A DNA stretch of 8,983 nucleotides from Chloroflexota bacterium (GCA_022565015.1 JADFKI010000149.1:1-8983), one strand, 5' to 3'. Positions 1 through 5,225 are shown, counted from the stretch's first letter. Notes: generated from the letters alone by a model not told the origin. Program-made: numbers and translations.

Positions 1-238
1 GTTCCCGATTGGCACGTTGGAGGTGGTGTGTGCCGGGATACCGACGCTGTTTGGGCGGCCGTTTCTTGAGCAGATCGTTGAGGACCGGGATTACAAGCTT
101 AGGCAATGCGGGATAGTTGACGCCTGACTTCCACTTCACGACGGTGTCCGCGGCAGTTCCCAATTCGTCAGCGATTGCGGCCAGCGTCCATCCCTTTTCT
201 TGGAGCTCCGAAAGTATTTCCTGAACATCATTCACCAC
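1..238 (-). CDS. Helix-turn-helix DNA-binding regulator (partial, C-terminus off the left edge)
   Basis: Reading leftward from GTG 238 or GTG 235 gives an open frame of 78-79 codons that is still open at base 1. The protein begins (V)NDVQEILSELQEKG, then WTLAAIADELGTAADTVVKW, a helix-turn-helix signature in which 'LAAIADELG' and 'DTVVKW' fit the two helices. A basic tail follows (LLKKRPPKQRRYPGTHH). It is probably a phage or integrative-element repressor/activator of the XRE-like or resolvase-HTH type; the exact family is not clear. There is no Shine-Dalgarno before the start, but a TTGACA/TAAAAT promoter (242-271) puts the transcript start at about the start codon, so the mRNA is probably leaderless. 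It faces away from the small-gene run starting at 382 and is the best candidate to bind the repeated sequence between them. The opposite frame (2-127, plus) is also open but is judged a shadow. Confidence 0.72.
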   Translation of the reverse strand, partial: MVNDVQEILSELQEKGWTLAAIADELGTAADTVVKWKSGVNYPALPKLVIPVLNDLLKKRPPKQRRYPGTHHLQRANRE

Positions 239-241
239 AAT

Positions 242-271
242 ATTTTACACGATAATATCCATTAGTGTCAA
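242..271 (-). promoter_or_regulatory. Promoter of the helix-turn-helix regulator
   Basis: On the minus strand a perfect -35 TTGACA (271-266) is followed after 18 nt by TAAAAT (247-242), 5/6 to the -10 consensus. The expected transcript start, 6-8 nt further, falls at 234-237, on the GTG start codons. The direct-repeat copy at 251-270 covers the spacer and most of the -35 box, so a protein bound there would block this promoter. Confidence 0.6.
251..270 (+). repeat. Operator-like direct repeat, copy 1
   Basis: GATAATATCCATTAGTGTCA at 251-270 matches 317-336 at 17 of 20 positions, in the same orientation, start-to-start distance 66 bp. This copy overlaps the -35 box and spacer of the leftward promoter. 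Its position in a divergent promoter region next to a helix-turn-helix gene suggests a regulator-binding site; this is inference. The conserved core is ATATCC-n-TTAGTGT. Confidence 0.55.
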
Positions 272-305
272 TTTACAGCCACGCAGAGCAACATCCCATT
301 CCTTA

Positions 306-340
306 TTGACATTCCAGATTATATCCCTTAGTGTTATATA
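306..340 (+). promoter_or_regulatory. Promoter of the rightward small-gene run
   Basis: A perfect TTGACA lies at 306-311. With 17-nt spacing the -10 would be TAGTGT (329-334), a weak match. An alternative is the extended -10 TG-t-TATATA (332-340) without a good -35. In either reading the repeat copy at 317-336 overlaps the -10 region. The first rightward gene starts at 382, leaving a leader of roughly 35-40 nt with an AGGGAG ribosome site. Confidence 0.45.
317..336 (+). repeat. Operator-like direct repeat, copy 2
   Basis: GATTATATCCCTTAGTGTTA at 317-336 is the second copy of the sequence at 251-270 (mismatches at repeat positions 4, 11 and 19). It lies across the spacer/-10 of the rightward promoter. 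Because copy 1 lies on the leftward promoter, one bound protein could control both directions. Confidence 0.55.
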
Positions 341-381
341 TGCAGATGAACATACCAACAACACGAAGGGAGTAACAAGAC

Positions 382-561
382 ATGACGCTATTGAATCAAC
401 CGGCGAAGTTATTCGAGCCGGCAGAGGCAGAGTTGATAGCTGCTGATATGCAGTCTGAGGATCCGGAATGGACTTACACCGTTCGGCATGACCCGACGCG
501 GCGTGGCTACAGCTTGATTGACGTATTCGACGAAGATGGCGAATTCGTTGCGACGGTGTAG
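382..561 (+). CDS. Small acidic protein of unknown function (59 aa)
   Basis: ATG 382 to TAG 559-561 encodes 59 residues. An AGGGAG ribosome site (368-373) lies 8 nt before the start. The N-terminal half is Ala/Glu-rich and probably helical (AEAELIAADMQ). The C-terminal half, DPEWTYTVRHDPTRRGYSLI followed by DVFDEDGEFVATV, looks like a small beta-sheet domain with a Trp-Tyr strand and an acidic turn. I do not recognise a named family, though small proteins with 'DPEWTY...VYDEDGE' patterns seem familiar from mobile elements (memory only). It is the first gene of the run and ends 2 nt before the next ATG, so it is likely co-transcribed and translationally coupled. Codon use and the clean ribosome site support a real gene. 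Confidence 0.65.
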   Translation: MTLLNQPAKLFEPAEAELIAADMQSEDPEWTYTVRHDPTRRGYSLIDVFDEDGEFVATV

Positions 562-563
562 CG

Positions 564-1193
564 ATGAAAACGTGCTCAAATTGCGAGCTACCCATATTGG
601 GTGAACCGCAACCCTACGAGAATCATGAGCCTATCTATCGCAAGGTCAACGGATGGGTAGGTAATCAGTTCATACCTTACGAATCAAAAGTGAAAGGGGT
701 GAAAATCCGAAAGTCTTGGCTGTGTGGCTATTGCTACGCCACGAAGGAAATCGAAGTTATGAGGGAAGGCGGTAAAGACGTGACTGAACTCGAAACGGCC
801 CTACTGGCCATAGCAGATAGAGAAGTGGCCGCCCGCGTCAACGAAACGGCCACCACACCAGACCGAAAGTCTAGCAATTCCAAAACTACCACGAAACGCA
901 CGAAACGTACAGCTATGACACGCGAACAGGCGCGGTCATTCCAGGCGTATAGCGCTGAAAACGCCACCACCGTAGTAATGAACTTAGATTGCGGATGCGA
1001 GCCCTACGTGGACGTGTTCACGTACAACCGCTGGAAGGCCCAGGGCTTCCAGGTCCAAAAAGGCATGAAGTCAATCAAGATACCTGTCTACGGCACTTCC
1101 ACAGGCGAAAACGAAGATGGCGAAGTCGTAACGAATCGCTATCGTACCGTTGGCCGCGTGTTCTGCAAGTGCCAGGTCAAGGCGGTGGCGTAA
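564..1193 (+). CDS. Zinc-finger protein with an ArdC-N-like domain
   Basis: This 209-residue protein has three parts. The N-terminus carries two CxxC pairs (Cys4/Cys7 in CSNC and Cys54/Cys57 in CGYC), a likely zinc ribbon. Residues 95-120 are a Thr/Lys/Ser-rich linker. The C-terminal part (about 120-207) has VFTYNRWKAQGFQVQKGMKS, then IKIPVY and, near the end, VFCKCQV, the pattern of the ArdC/LtrC N-terminal domain (PF08401-like), known in antirestriction and plasmid proteins that bind single-stranded DNA. It also has two CxC pairs (Cys143/145 and Cys201/203) that could hold a second metal. Full-length ArdC proteins continue into a zinc metallopeptidase domain; this one stops after the N domain. 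ATG 564 follows the previous stop by 2 nt, and the stop overlaps the next ATG (TAATG). A role in protecting entering or replicating element DNA is plausible but unproven. Confidence 0.7.
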   Translation: MKTCSNCELPILGEPQPYENHEPIYRKVNGWVGNQFIPYESKVKGVKIRKSWLCGYCYATKEIEVMREGGKDVTELETALLAIADREVAARVNETATTPDRKSSNSKTTTKRTKRTAMTREQARSFQAYSAENATTVVMNLDCGCEPYVDVFTYNRWKAQGFQVQKGMKSIKIPVYGTSTGENEDGEVVTNRYRTVGRVFCKCQVKAVA

Positions 1194-1366
1194 TGGATAA
1201 GGGCCAATATCAATTCACATTCGATTCAGACGGCGACATCCACGAAGCCCAGGTCATAGCGTCCAAGGCGCATGAGCACGGACCAAAGGAAAAGCAAGCC
1301 GATCTGTTAGACCATGCCCATGATCTCGAACAGCTCCGGGCCTGGAACAACGAAGGGAAAGAATAA
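1193..1366 (+). CDS. Small charged protein of unknown function (57 aa)
   Basis: ATG 1193 overlaps the stop of the upstream gene (TAATG at 1191-1195), and its own stop TAA 1364-1366 overlaps the next ATG in the same way. The 57-residue product begins MDKGQYQFTFDSDGDIHEAQ and continues with a His/Glu/Lys-rich helix (HEHGPKEKQADLLDHAHDLE). I recognise no family. The frame is open further upstream (to 989), but that part only shadows the preceding gene; the coupled ATG with AAGGCGGTGG upstream is the sensible start. The gene is supported mainly by its exact fit between two coupled neighbours. Confidence 0.6.
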   Translation: MDKGQYQFTFDSDGDIHEAQVIASKAHEHGPKEKQADLLDHAHDLEQLRAWNNEGKE

Positions 1367-1761
1367 TGCAAAACATGACAGAATATTTCGGCGAACCAAT
1401 TTCGATCTACGCACGCGCACAGGCTATCGAAGATGGCGTGTTGATTGATGTCTCAGTCTCAGCTCGTGAAGCTGGTTTCAAGTTCCCCGTAGCCGTTACC
1501 CGCACCGTCTGGGATGGCTACGTCGTCCCTGATTCCCGCGCTCGTTACTATCAAGACGAGATGGGCCGGTTGTGGGACATCCTCAATGTTCTGCGATGGT
1601 ATGCCAGGCGCAGTCGAGAACGTGGCGGCTCTGAGATACATTTCCCCGTCACGATGATTATGAAGGCACGCCAACGCCGCAAGATCGTGTTCAAGGCCCT
1701 GTGCGGTCCAGGGGACAACGCAGAGCCCGTAATCACTATCATGATGCCGGATGAAGACTAG
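1366..1761 (+). CDS. DUF6573-like protein of mobile elements
   Basis: The product has 131 residues from ATG 1366; a second in-frame ATG lies at 1375, but the first has the ribosome site (AAGGGAAAG, from 1353). The segment PISIYARAQAIEDGVLIDVS, then AREAGFKFPVAVTRTVW, then GRLWDILNVLRW matches my memory of the DUF6573 family, small soluble proteins of unknown function common on plasmids, phages and integrative elements. The C-terminal part is a basic stretch (KARQRRKIVFKAL) followed by an acidic end. There is no signal peptide or membrane segment. It is the last gene of the four-gene run; 53 nt later comes the candidate promoter at 1815, so transcription from 306-340 may continue towards the integrase unless stopped at 1938-1968. 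Family recognition is from memory. Confidence 0.72.
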   Translation: MQNMTEYFGEPISIYARAQAIEDGVLIDVSVSAREAGFKFPVAVTRTVWDGYVVPDSRARYYQDEMGRLWDILNVLRWYARRSRERGGSEIHFPVTMIMKARQRRKIVFKALCGPGDNAEPVITIMMPDED

Positions 1762-1814
1762 CATGGCCCACAAATGCCAAAATCGACACCTGGGCTTGAT
1801 GCCCGGATATCAGG

Positions 1815-1843
1815 TTGAGGACACAATACGAATGTGCTAACGT
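1815..1843 (+). promoter_or_regulatory. Candidate promoter for the structured RNA / integrase leader
   Basis: TTGAGG (1815-1820), a 17-nt spacer and TAACGT (1838-1843), preceded by TG one base upstream (extended -10, TGCTAACGT). Transcription would start near 1850, just before the first hairpin. The -10 match is modest. Confidence 0.4.
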
Positions 1844-1849
1844 AGTCAA

Positions 1850-1968
1850 AAGAAAAGGCCCACGAGTGGGAGCTCTGGGCCAGTGGCACCAACCAGAAAC
1901 GAGCTAGCCGGTGCGAGAACTAGAATAGCACAACGAGGCCCGTCACTGGAAACGGTGGCGGGCTTTTT
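1850..1968 (+). ncRNA. Candidate structured RNA or integrase leader RNA
   Basis: About 120 nt between the candidate promoter and an intrinsic terminator, with no convincing reading frame. Hairpin 1 pairs GGCCCA (1857-1862) and GAG (1864-1866) with CTC (1873-1875) and TGGGCC (1876-1881), nine pairs with one bulged C and a six-base TGGGAG loop. Hairpin 2 pairs GCACC (1886-1890) with GGTGC (1910-1914) around a 19-nt loop. A single-stranded stretch (1915-1936) leads into the terminator hairpin. It could be a free small RNA, or a leader whose terminator must be bypassed for integrase expression. I have a vague memory of a similar hairpin near integrases and mobile genes in Actinobacteria, which I cannot verify. 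No Rfam family is claimed. Confidence 0.38.
1938..1968 (+). terminator. Strong intrinsic terminator upstream of the integrase
   Basis: An 11-bp stem, GCCCGTCACTG (1938-1948) with CGGTGGCGGGC (1953-1963), including two G-U pairs and closed by a GAAA tetraloop, is followed directly by TTTTT (1964-1968). It points rightward, so it would stop transcripts from the small-gene run and from the promoter at 1815 before the integrase at 2026. Confidence 0.8.
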
Positions 1969-1982
1969 GATCTGAAGTATCC

Positions 1983-2002
1983 GACTCACCCGTTGGTGAG
2001 TC
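1983..2002 (+). promoter_or_regulatory. Perfect 8-bp inverted repeat ahead of the integrase ribosome site
   Basis: GACTCACC (1983-1990), loop CGTT, GGTGAGTC (1995-2002): a perfect palindrome with no T-run. It sits between the terminator and the integrase ribosome site (AAGGGAG, 2012-2018). It could be an operator for the integrase or an excisionase, or an RNA hairpin in the leader. Function is not shown. Confidence 0.45.
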
Positions 2003-2025
2003 CATTGACATAAGGGAGATTGATT

Positions 2026-3186
2026 ATGACCACAACGCCACAGCGCCGCACCAGGGGCAGCGGCTCCATTCGAGAACGGATGAAAGGCGTCTGGCAGATT
2101 CGCTACGATGGCGCACCCGACGTCAACGGCAAAGTGAAGAAGGTCGCCGAGACGGTCCGTGGCTCCAAACGCGAGGCCGAGAGAGTCCTGCGCGAGAGAG
2201 TCGGAACTGTCGAGACTGGGGCGTACATCGAAAAGTCCGATACCAAGGTGTCTGAATTCATGGAGCGATGGCTGTCCACCTACGTCGCCACCAATACCTC
2301 GGTCAGGACTCAACAGGGCTATAGATACTACGTAAATGCCCACATCAGCCCTGTTCTCGGCTCTATGCCGTTACAACGGCTCACTGGGAGCCACGTACAG
2401 CGTCTTTACGCGACCATGCAAGGTAAAGGTCTTGGCGGACTCACGATCCTGCATTGCCACCGGATTCTCAAGGGAGCACTTGGTCAGGCCGTGAAATGGG
2501 GCGAGATTCCCAGGAATCCTTGCGACTCAGCAACACCGCCACGCCCAGAGAAGAAAGAGCTACAGACCTGGGATGCAGATACCTTCCAGCGCTTTTTGGA
2601 AGCGGCCAGTTCGAGCGGGTTCAAGGATTTCTATCACCTTGCGGCGCTCACCGGCATGAGGCGAAGTGAGCTATGCGGTTTGAAGTGGAATGATGTTGAC
2701 CTGGACACCGGAGCGCTTCGAGTGGTTCGGACCCTACAGCGCATCGACGGCCAGGGCCTTGTGGAAGGCCAACCGAAGACCGACCGATCACGCCGATCCA
2801 TAGGATTGAGCGCCGGAGCCGTGGAAGTGCTAAGGCATATCCGAGCAACCCAGGCAGAACTGAGACTCGCGGCAGGGGAGCTATGGCAGAGCCGAGACTT
2901 CGTGTTCACTAATCCAGACGGCTCACCCATCAGCGGGGAACGAGTATCCAAGGACTTCGCCAAGATCGTCAGGGCCAATGACCTGCCCTACCTGACGTTG
3001 CACGGTCTACGTCACACGGCAGCATCGTTGATGATCGCAGGGAATGTTCACGCGAGGGCCATCGCCGATATTCTCGGCCATTCGAGTATCAGCATCACGA
3101 TGGACGTTTATGGACACCTGCTGAACGACACTCAGAGGGACGCCGTGAAGGTACTCGACGAACAGCTTCTAAGCGGCCAAAAATAG
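2026..3186 (+). CDS. int: Tyrosine recombinase (site-specific integrase) of the element
   Basis: The enzyme would integrate and excise the element by strand exchange at the attachment site. Counting from ATG 2026 it has 386 residues, typical for phage/ICE integrases. Residues 11-68 (GSGSIRERMKGVWQIRYDGA, then the NGKVKK turn) form an AP2-like arm-DNA-binding domain; 74-165 are the SAM-like core-binding domain; 180-386 are the catalytic domain. The catalytic set is visible: Arg212 (TGMRRSE), Lys251 (PKTDRSRR), His326 and Arg329 (HGLRH), His352 (LGHSS) and nucleophile Tyr362 (MDVYGHL). The frame also opens at TTG 2020, but AAGGGAG (2012-2018) directly abuts that codon and is correctly spaced for ATG 2026. 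The gene ends 107 bp from the 3' end of tRNA-Trp and reads towards it, the usual layout for integration into a tRNA. It appears intact. Confidence 0.95.
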   Translation: MTTTPQRRTRGSGSIRERMKGVWQIRYDGAPDVNGKVKKVAETVRGSKREAERVLRERVGTVETGAYIEKSDTKVSEFMERWLSTYVATNTSVRTQQGYRYYVNAHISPVLGSMPLQRLTGSHVQRLYATMQGKGLGGLTILHCHRILKGALGQAVKWGEIPRNPCDSATPPRPEKKELQTWDADTFQRFLEAASSSGFKDFYHLAALTGMRRSELCGLKWNDVDLDTGALRVVRTLQRIDGQGLVEGQPKTDRSRRSIGLSAGAVEVLRHIRATQAELRLAAGELWQSRDFVFTNPDGSPISGERVSKDFAKIVRANDLPYLTLHGLRHTAASLMIAGNVHARAIADILGHSSISITMDVYGHLLNDTQRDAVKVLDEQLLSGQK

Positions 3187-3200
3187 GGCTTTTGGAACCG

Positions 3201-3220
3201 TAGTGGACAGTAGTGGACAA
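3201..3220 (+). repeat. Tandem 10-bp repeat between integrase and tRNA
   Basis: TAGTGGACAG (3201-3210) is followed directly by TAGTGGACAA (3211-3220), identical at nine of ten positions. The spot, between the integrase stop and the attachment site, is where arm-type integrase or excisionase binding sites usually lie. That role is inference. Confidence 0.5.
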
Positions 3221-3293
3221 AATCGCTGTATGACGCCCTGAGAGGGCCTGGCTGGATATTCTTGCCGGCACCTTGCCCATCGGGCTAAGGCTA

Positions 3294-3340
3294 TGGCAGG
3301 AGCGGCAGGGCTCGAACCCGCGACCCTCGGTTTTGGAGAC
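3294..3340 (-). other. Probable attachment site of the element (3' half of tRNA-Trp)
   Basis: Tyrosine integrases of this type commonly use the 3' half of a tRNA gene, and the element-borne copy restores the tRNA. Here the integrase lies just beyond the tRNA 3' end (3294) and the tRNA is intact, so the crossover should lie between the anticodon region and the CCA end. No second copy of the tRNA 3' sequence was found in 1-3290, so the opposite end lies left of the window. Exact core limits cannot be set from one end. Confidence 0.55.
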
Positions 3341-3369
3341 CGATGCTCTACCAACTGAGCTACGCTCCT
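3294..3369 (-). tRNA. tRNA-Trp (anticodon CCA)
   Basis: The minus strand gives a full 76-nt cloverleaf. The acceptor stem AGGAGCG pairs exactly with CGCTCCT, the discriminator base is G and the CCA end is encoded (3296-3294). The D arm has AGCTCAGTTGGTAGAGC, and the anticodon stem TCGGT/ACCGA closes the loop CTCCAAA with anticodon CCA at 3336-3334. The T arm has GGGTTCGAGCCC. CCA reads UGG, so it charges tryptophan. Its 3' end faces the mobile element, making it the probable integration target, and it appears fully functional. Confidence 0.97.
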
Positions 3370-3436
3370 GCGAGGCTTCTCACCCAATTAAATGGGTATC
3401 CCGCGTTTTCCTTGTGATAACCAATTTAAAACCATG

Positions 3437-3534
3437 GCCTCAGTAGACTTCTAAATTAGAAGGCCCCAGCGGTCATAGAGACCGGACACGCTGCTTCTCG
3501 GTCTTCGGATTACTCGCCTCAGTCTAGATTCTAA
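3437..3534 (+). repeat. Imperfect direct repeat GCCTCAGT(CT)AGA-TTCTAA
   Basis: GCCTCAGTAGACTTCTAA (3437-3454) and GCCTCAGTCTAGATTCTAA (3516-3534) match except for a 2-nt insertion in the second copy and a C present only in the first. They are about 79 bp apart. The first copy ends inside the palindrome at 3448-3462. The two copies may be binding sites or a decayed duplication; no role is evident. Confidence 0.35.
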
Positions 3535-3581
3535 TACGACGCTTTGCGCCGGTCAATGAATGCAGCAGCCTGTTTCCCCGT

Positions 3582-3611
3582 TTGACACCCCCTTCGCGAG
3601 AGGGTTAAACT
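3582..3611 (+). promoter_or_regulatory. Promoter of the FAD oxidoreductase / LLM operon
   Basis: A perfect TTGACA (3582-3587) and, after 18 nt, TAAACT (3606-3611). The predicted start near 3618 gives a leader of about 79 nt. The leftward promoter of the ThDP gene (8219-8190) has the same form, TTGACA-N18-TAnACT, which supports both calls. Confidence 0.55.
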
Positions 3612-3696
3612 CAGGCCAACCACTTCCCTTCGACCCGCCTCAGGCGTGTCTCCCCTTCGTGGAACTCGGCACTGCCGATTTTGAGGAGGACTATCT

Positions 3697-5181
3697 TTGG
3701 CCACCAGAGAATCCGTAAAGACTAACGTGTTGATCGTTGGCTCCGGCGCGGCGGGTGTTACCGCGGCGATCGAGGCCCGTGAGGCGGGCGCGGACGTTAT
3801 CGTGCTTGAAAAGGAGGACCATTTAGGCGGCGCGGCGGCGATATCGGGCGGAGGCTGCTGCCTCGTCCAGACCGCGCTTCAGGAGGAGAACGGAATCGAG
3901 GACAGCCCGGACCTCGCCTTTGACGATTGGATATCATTTGGTGGCGGCACCGCAGACGAGGTATGGGCGAGATACTATATTGAAAACACCAATCTGGGAC
4001 TGTTCGAGTGGGCAAAGGAGCGGGGAGTCGAGTGGGTCCGAGTGAATCAGAACGAGGGCAACTCCGTTCCGCGCTGGCATCTGCCCAAGGGCGGCGGCGC
4101 GGGCATATGGCAGGGCCTGCACAAAGCGGCATTGGATAGGGGCGTCGACCGGTGGCTTACGTCGACGGCGGCGCGGGAGCTGATTGTCGACCAGGGTAGG
4201 GTGGTGGGCGTTCGTGCCGAGAACGTCGAGTCGGGCGAGATGACCGATTACTACGCCGACACGGTCGTCCTGGGAAGCGGCGGCATGAGCTCCAACATCG
4301 ACATGATTCACAAGTACCGGCCCGACCTCAAGGACATGAAGGTGCTGGAGGGCTCACACGTCGGCCACACGGGCGACGGCTACGGGATGGTGACCAAAGT
4401 CGGCGGAATTCAGACCCACATGGACAAGATCTGGTTCTACGTGTTCTCCATTCCCGACCACAAGGACCCTCGCGGCAGGCGCGGCCTCGTCGTTCGCGGA
4501 TTTCCAGACTCCATCTGGGTGAACATGCAGGGCGAGAGGTTCCACAATGAGGACCTGCAGGGCGGAGCGTCGGGCGCACCGGCGATGTTCTCTCAGGACC
4601 CGCCCCATTCGTGGACTATCATTGACGACACGATGAAGGACGGCATGGTGGTGGGCGACCCGCAGTATTACCAGCCCGGCACCGTCCGGAAGGACCCGCC
4701 CAAGGTCGAAGTCCTCTTCAGGGAGTCCCCGCACATCATGCACGCGGACACCCTCGAGGAGCTGGCGGTCGAATTAGGCGTACCGCAGGACACGTTTGTC
4801 GATACGGTCCGCCGATACAACGGCTTTATCGACAGCGGCATGGAAACCGACCCGGACTACGGTCGACCGCTGGCCAACCGGCGCATGCTGGAGAAGCCAC
4901 CGTTCCACGCGTTGCACTACTTCCCCCTGGCCCGCAAGAGCTTCGGGGGCGTCAAGACGGACCTGCGATGCCGGGTCGTGGACAAGCATTACGAACCCAT
5001 ACCAGGCCTCTACGCAGCCGGCGAGCTGGCGGGAATGGCCGGTGGCCACATAAACGGCGACGCCGGGCTGGAGGGAACGATGCTGGGCCCGTGTCTCTTT
5101 AGCGGGCGGGTCGCCGGCGCATGGGCGGCCAAAGAGGCGGGATTCGGCGCAGACGTCATAGCCTCCCCGACGCGGGATTGA
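3697..5181 (+). CDS. FAD-dependent oxidoreductase, FAD_binding_2 / fumarate reductase flavoprotein family
   Basis: A soluble 494-residue flavoprotein expected to oxidise or reduce a C-C bond of an organic acid or similar substrate. Start TTG 3697 is set by AGGAGG (3684-3689) 7 nt upstream. The N-terminus has the ADP-binding fold (VLIVGSGAAGVTAA, GxGxxG at 15-20, with acidic Glu38 in VLEKE) and then LGGAAAISGGG. The C-terminus has FGGVKTD (416-422), IPGLYAAGE (435-443) and a closing ...GLEGTMLGPCLFSGRVAG segment typical of this family. In fumarate reductases the position before the GGV motif carries a catalytic His (HHTMGG); here it reads ARKSFGG, so fumarate is unlikely. Relatives include tricarballylate dehydrogenase-like and 3-ketosteroid dehydrogenase-like enzymes. 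No signal peptide is visible. The next gene starts 44 nt downstream, probably in the same operon. The family is certain; the substrate is unknown. Confidence 0.92.
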   Translation: MATRESVKTNVLIVGSGAAGVTAAIEAREAGADVIVLEKEDHLGGAAAISGGGCCLVQTALQEENGIEDSPDLAFDDWISFGGGTADEVWARYYIENTNLGLFEWAKERGVEWVRVNQNEGNSVPRWHLPKGGGAGIWQGLHKAALDRGVDRWLTSTAARELIVDQGRVVGVRAENVESGEMTDYYADTVVLGSGGMSSNIDMIHKYRPDLKDMKVLEGSHVGHTGDGYGMVTKVGGIQTHMDKIWFYVFSIPDHKDPRGRRGLVVRGFPDSIWVNMQGERFHNEDLQGGASGAPAMFSQDPPHSWTIIDDTMKDGMVVGDPQYYQPGTVRKDPPKVEVLFRESPHIMHADTLEELAVELGVPQDTFVDTVRRYNGFIDSGMETDPDYGRPLANRRMLEKPPFHALHYFPLARKSFGGVKTDLRCRVVDKHYEPIPGLYAAGELAGMAGGHINGDAGLEGTMLGPCLFSGRVAGAWAAKEAGFGADVIASPTRD

Positions 5182-5225
5182 GCCCATAGCGTAAAATGAA
5201 AGCCGGTCTCCCTAAGGAGGAGCAA

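Larger units (their letters stand above)
3370..3696. other. Intergenic region between tRNA-Trp and the FAD oxidoreductase
   Basis: There is no convincing gene in these 327 bp. It holds a near-palindrome upstream of the tRNA (3382-3397, 14 of 16 positions symmetric), a 7-bp perfect palindrome CTTCTAA-a-TTAGAAG (3448-3462), an imperfect repeat (3437-3454 and 3516-3534), a TTGACA promoter (3582-3611) and the leader of the FAD gene. In that leader a small stem TCGGC/GCCGA (3666-3678) followed by TTTT lies just before the ribosome site. No clear promoter for the tRNA was found. Confidence 0.6.

Noticed and set aside
2..127. A plus-strand frame open from the left edge to TGA 125-127, which could be the tail of another gene.
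   Set aside because: It overlaps the minus-strand helix-turn-helix gene, which has a recognisable motif, a basic tail and its own promoter. I see no family in the plus frame, though with only 41 residues it cannot be fully excluded.
1764..1841. A 25-codon frame just after the DUF6573-like gene.
   Set aside because: No good ribosome site, it overlaps the candidate promoter at 1815-1843, and it is too short to judge.
3188..3200. CTTTTGGAACCG after the integrase stop resembles the tRNA-Trp anticodon region (GGTTTTGGAGACCG), suggesting a second attachment core.
   Set aside because: It is short and needs a gap, and lies only ~130 bp from the real tRNA on the integrase side, where the opposite element end cannot be.
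3235..3247. GCCCT-gag-AGGGC hairpin downstream of the integrase as its terminator.
   Set aside because: Five-base stem with a three-base loop and no following T-run.
3666..3682. TCGGC-act-GCCGA followed by TTTT just before the FAD gene ribosome site, as an attenuator.
   Set aside because: The stem is only five pairs and the T-run four bases, too weak to call a terminator without data.
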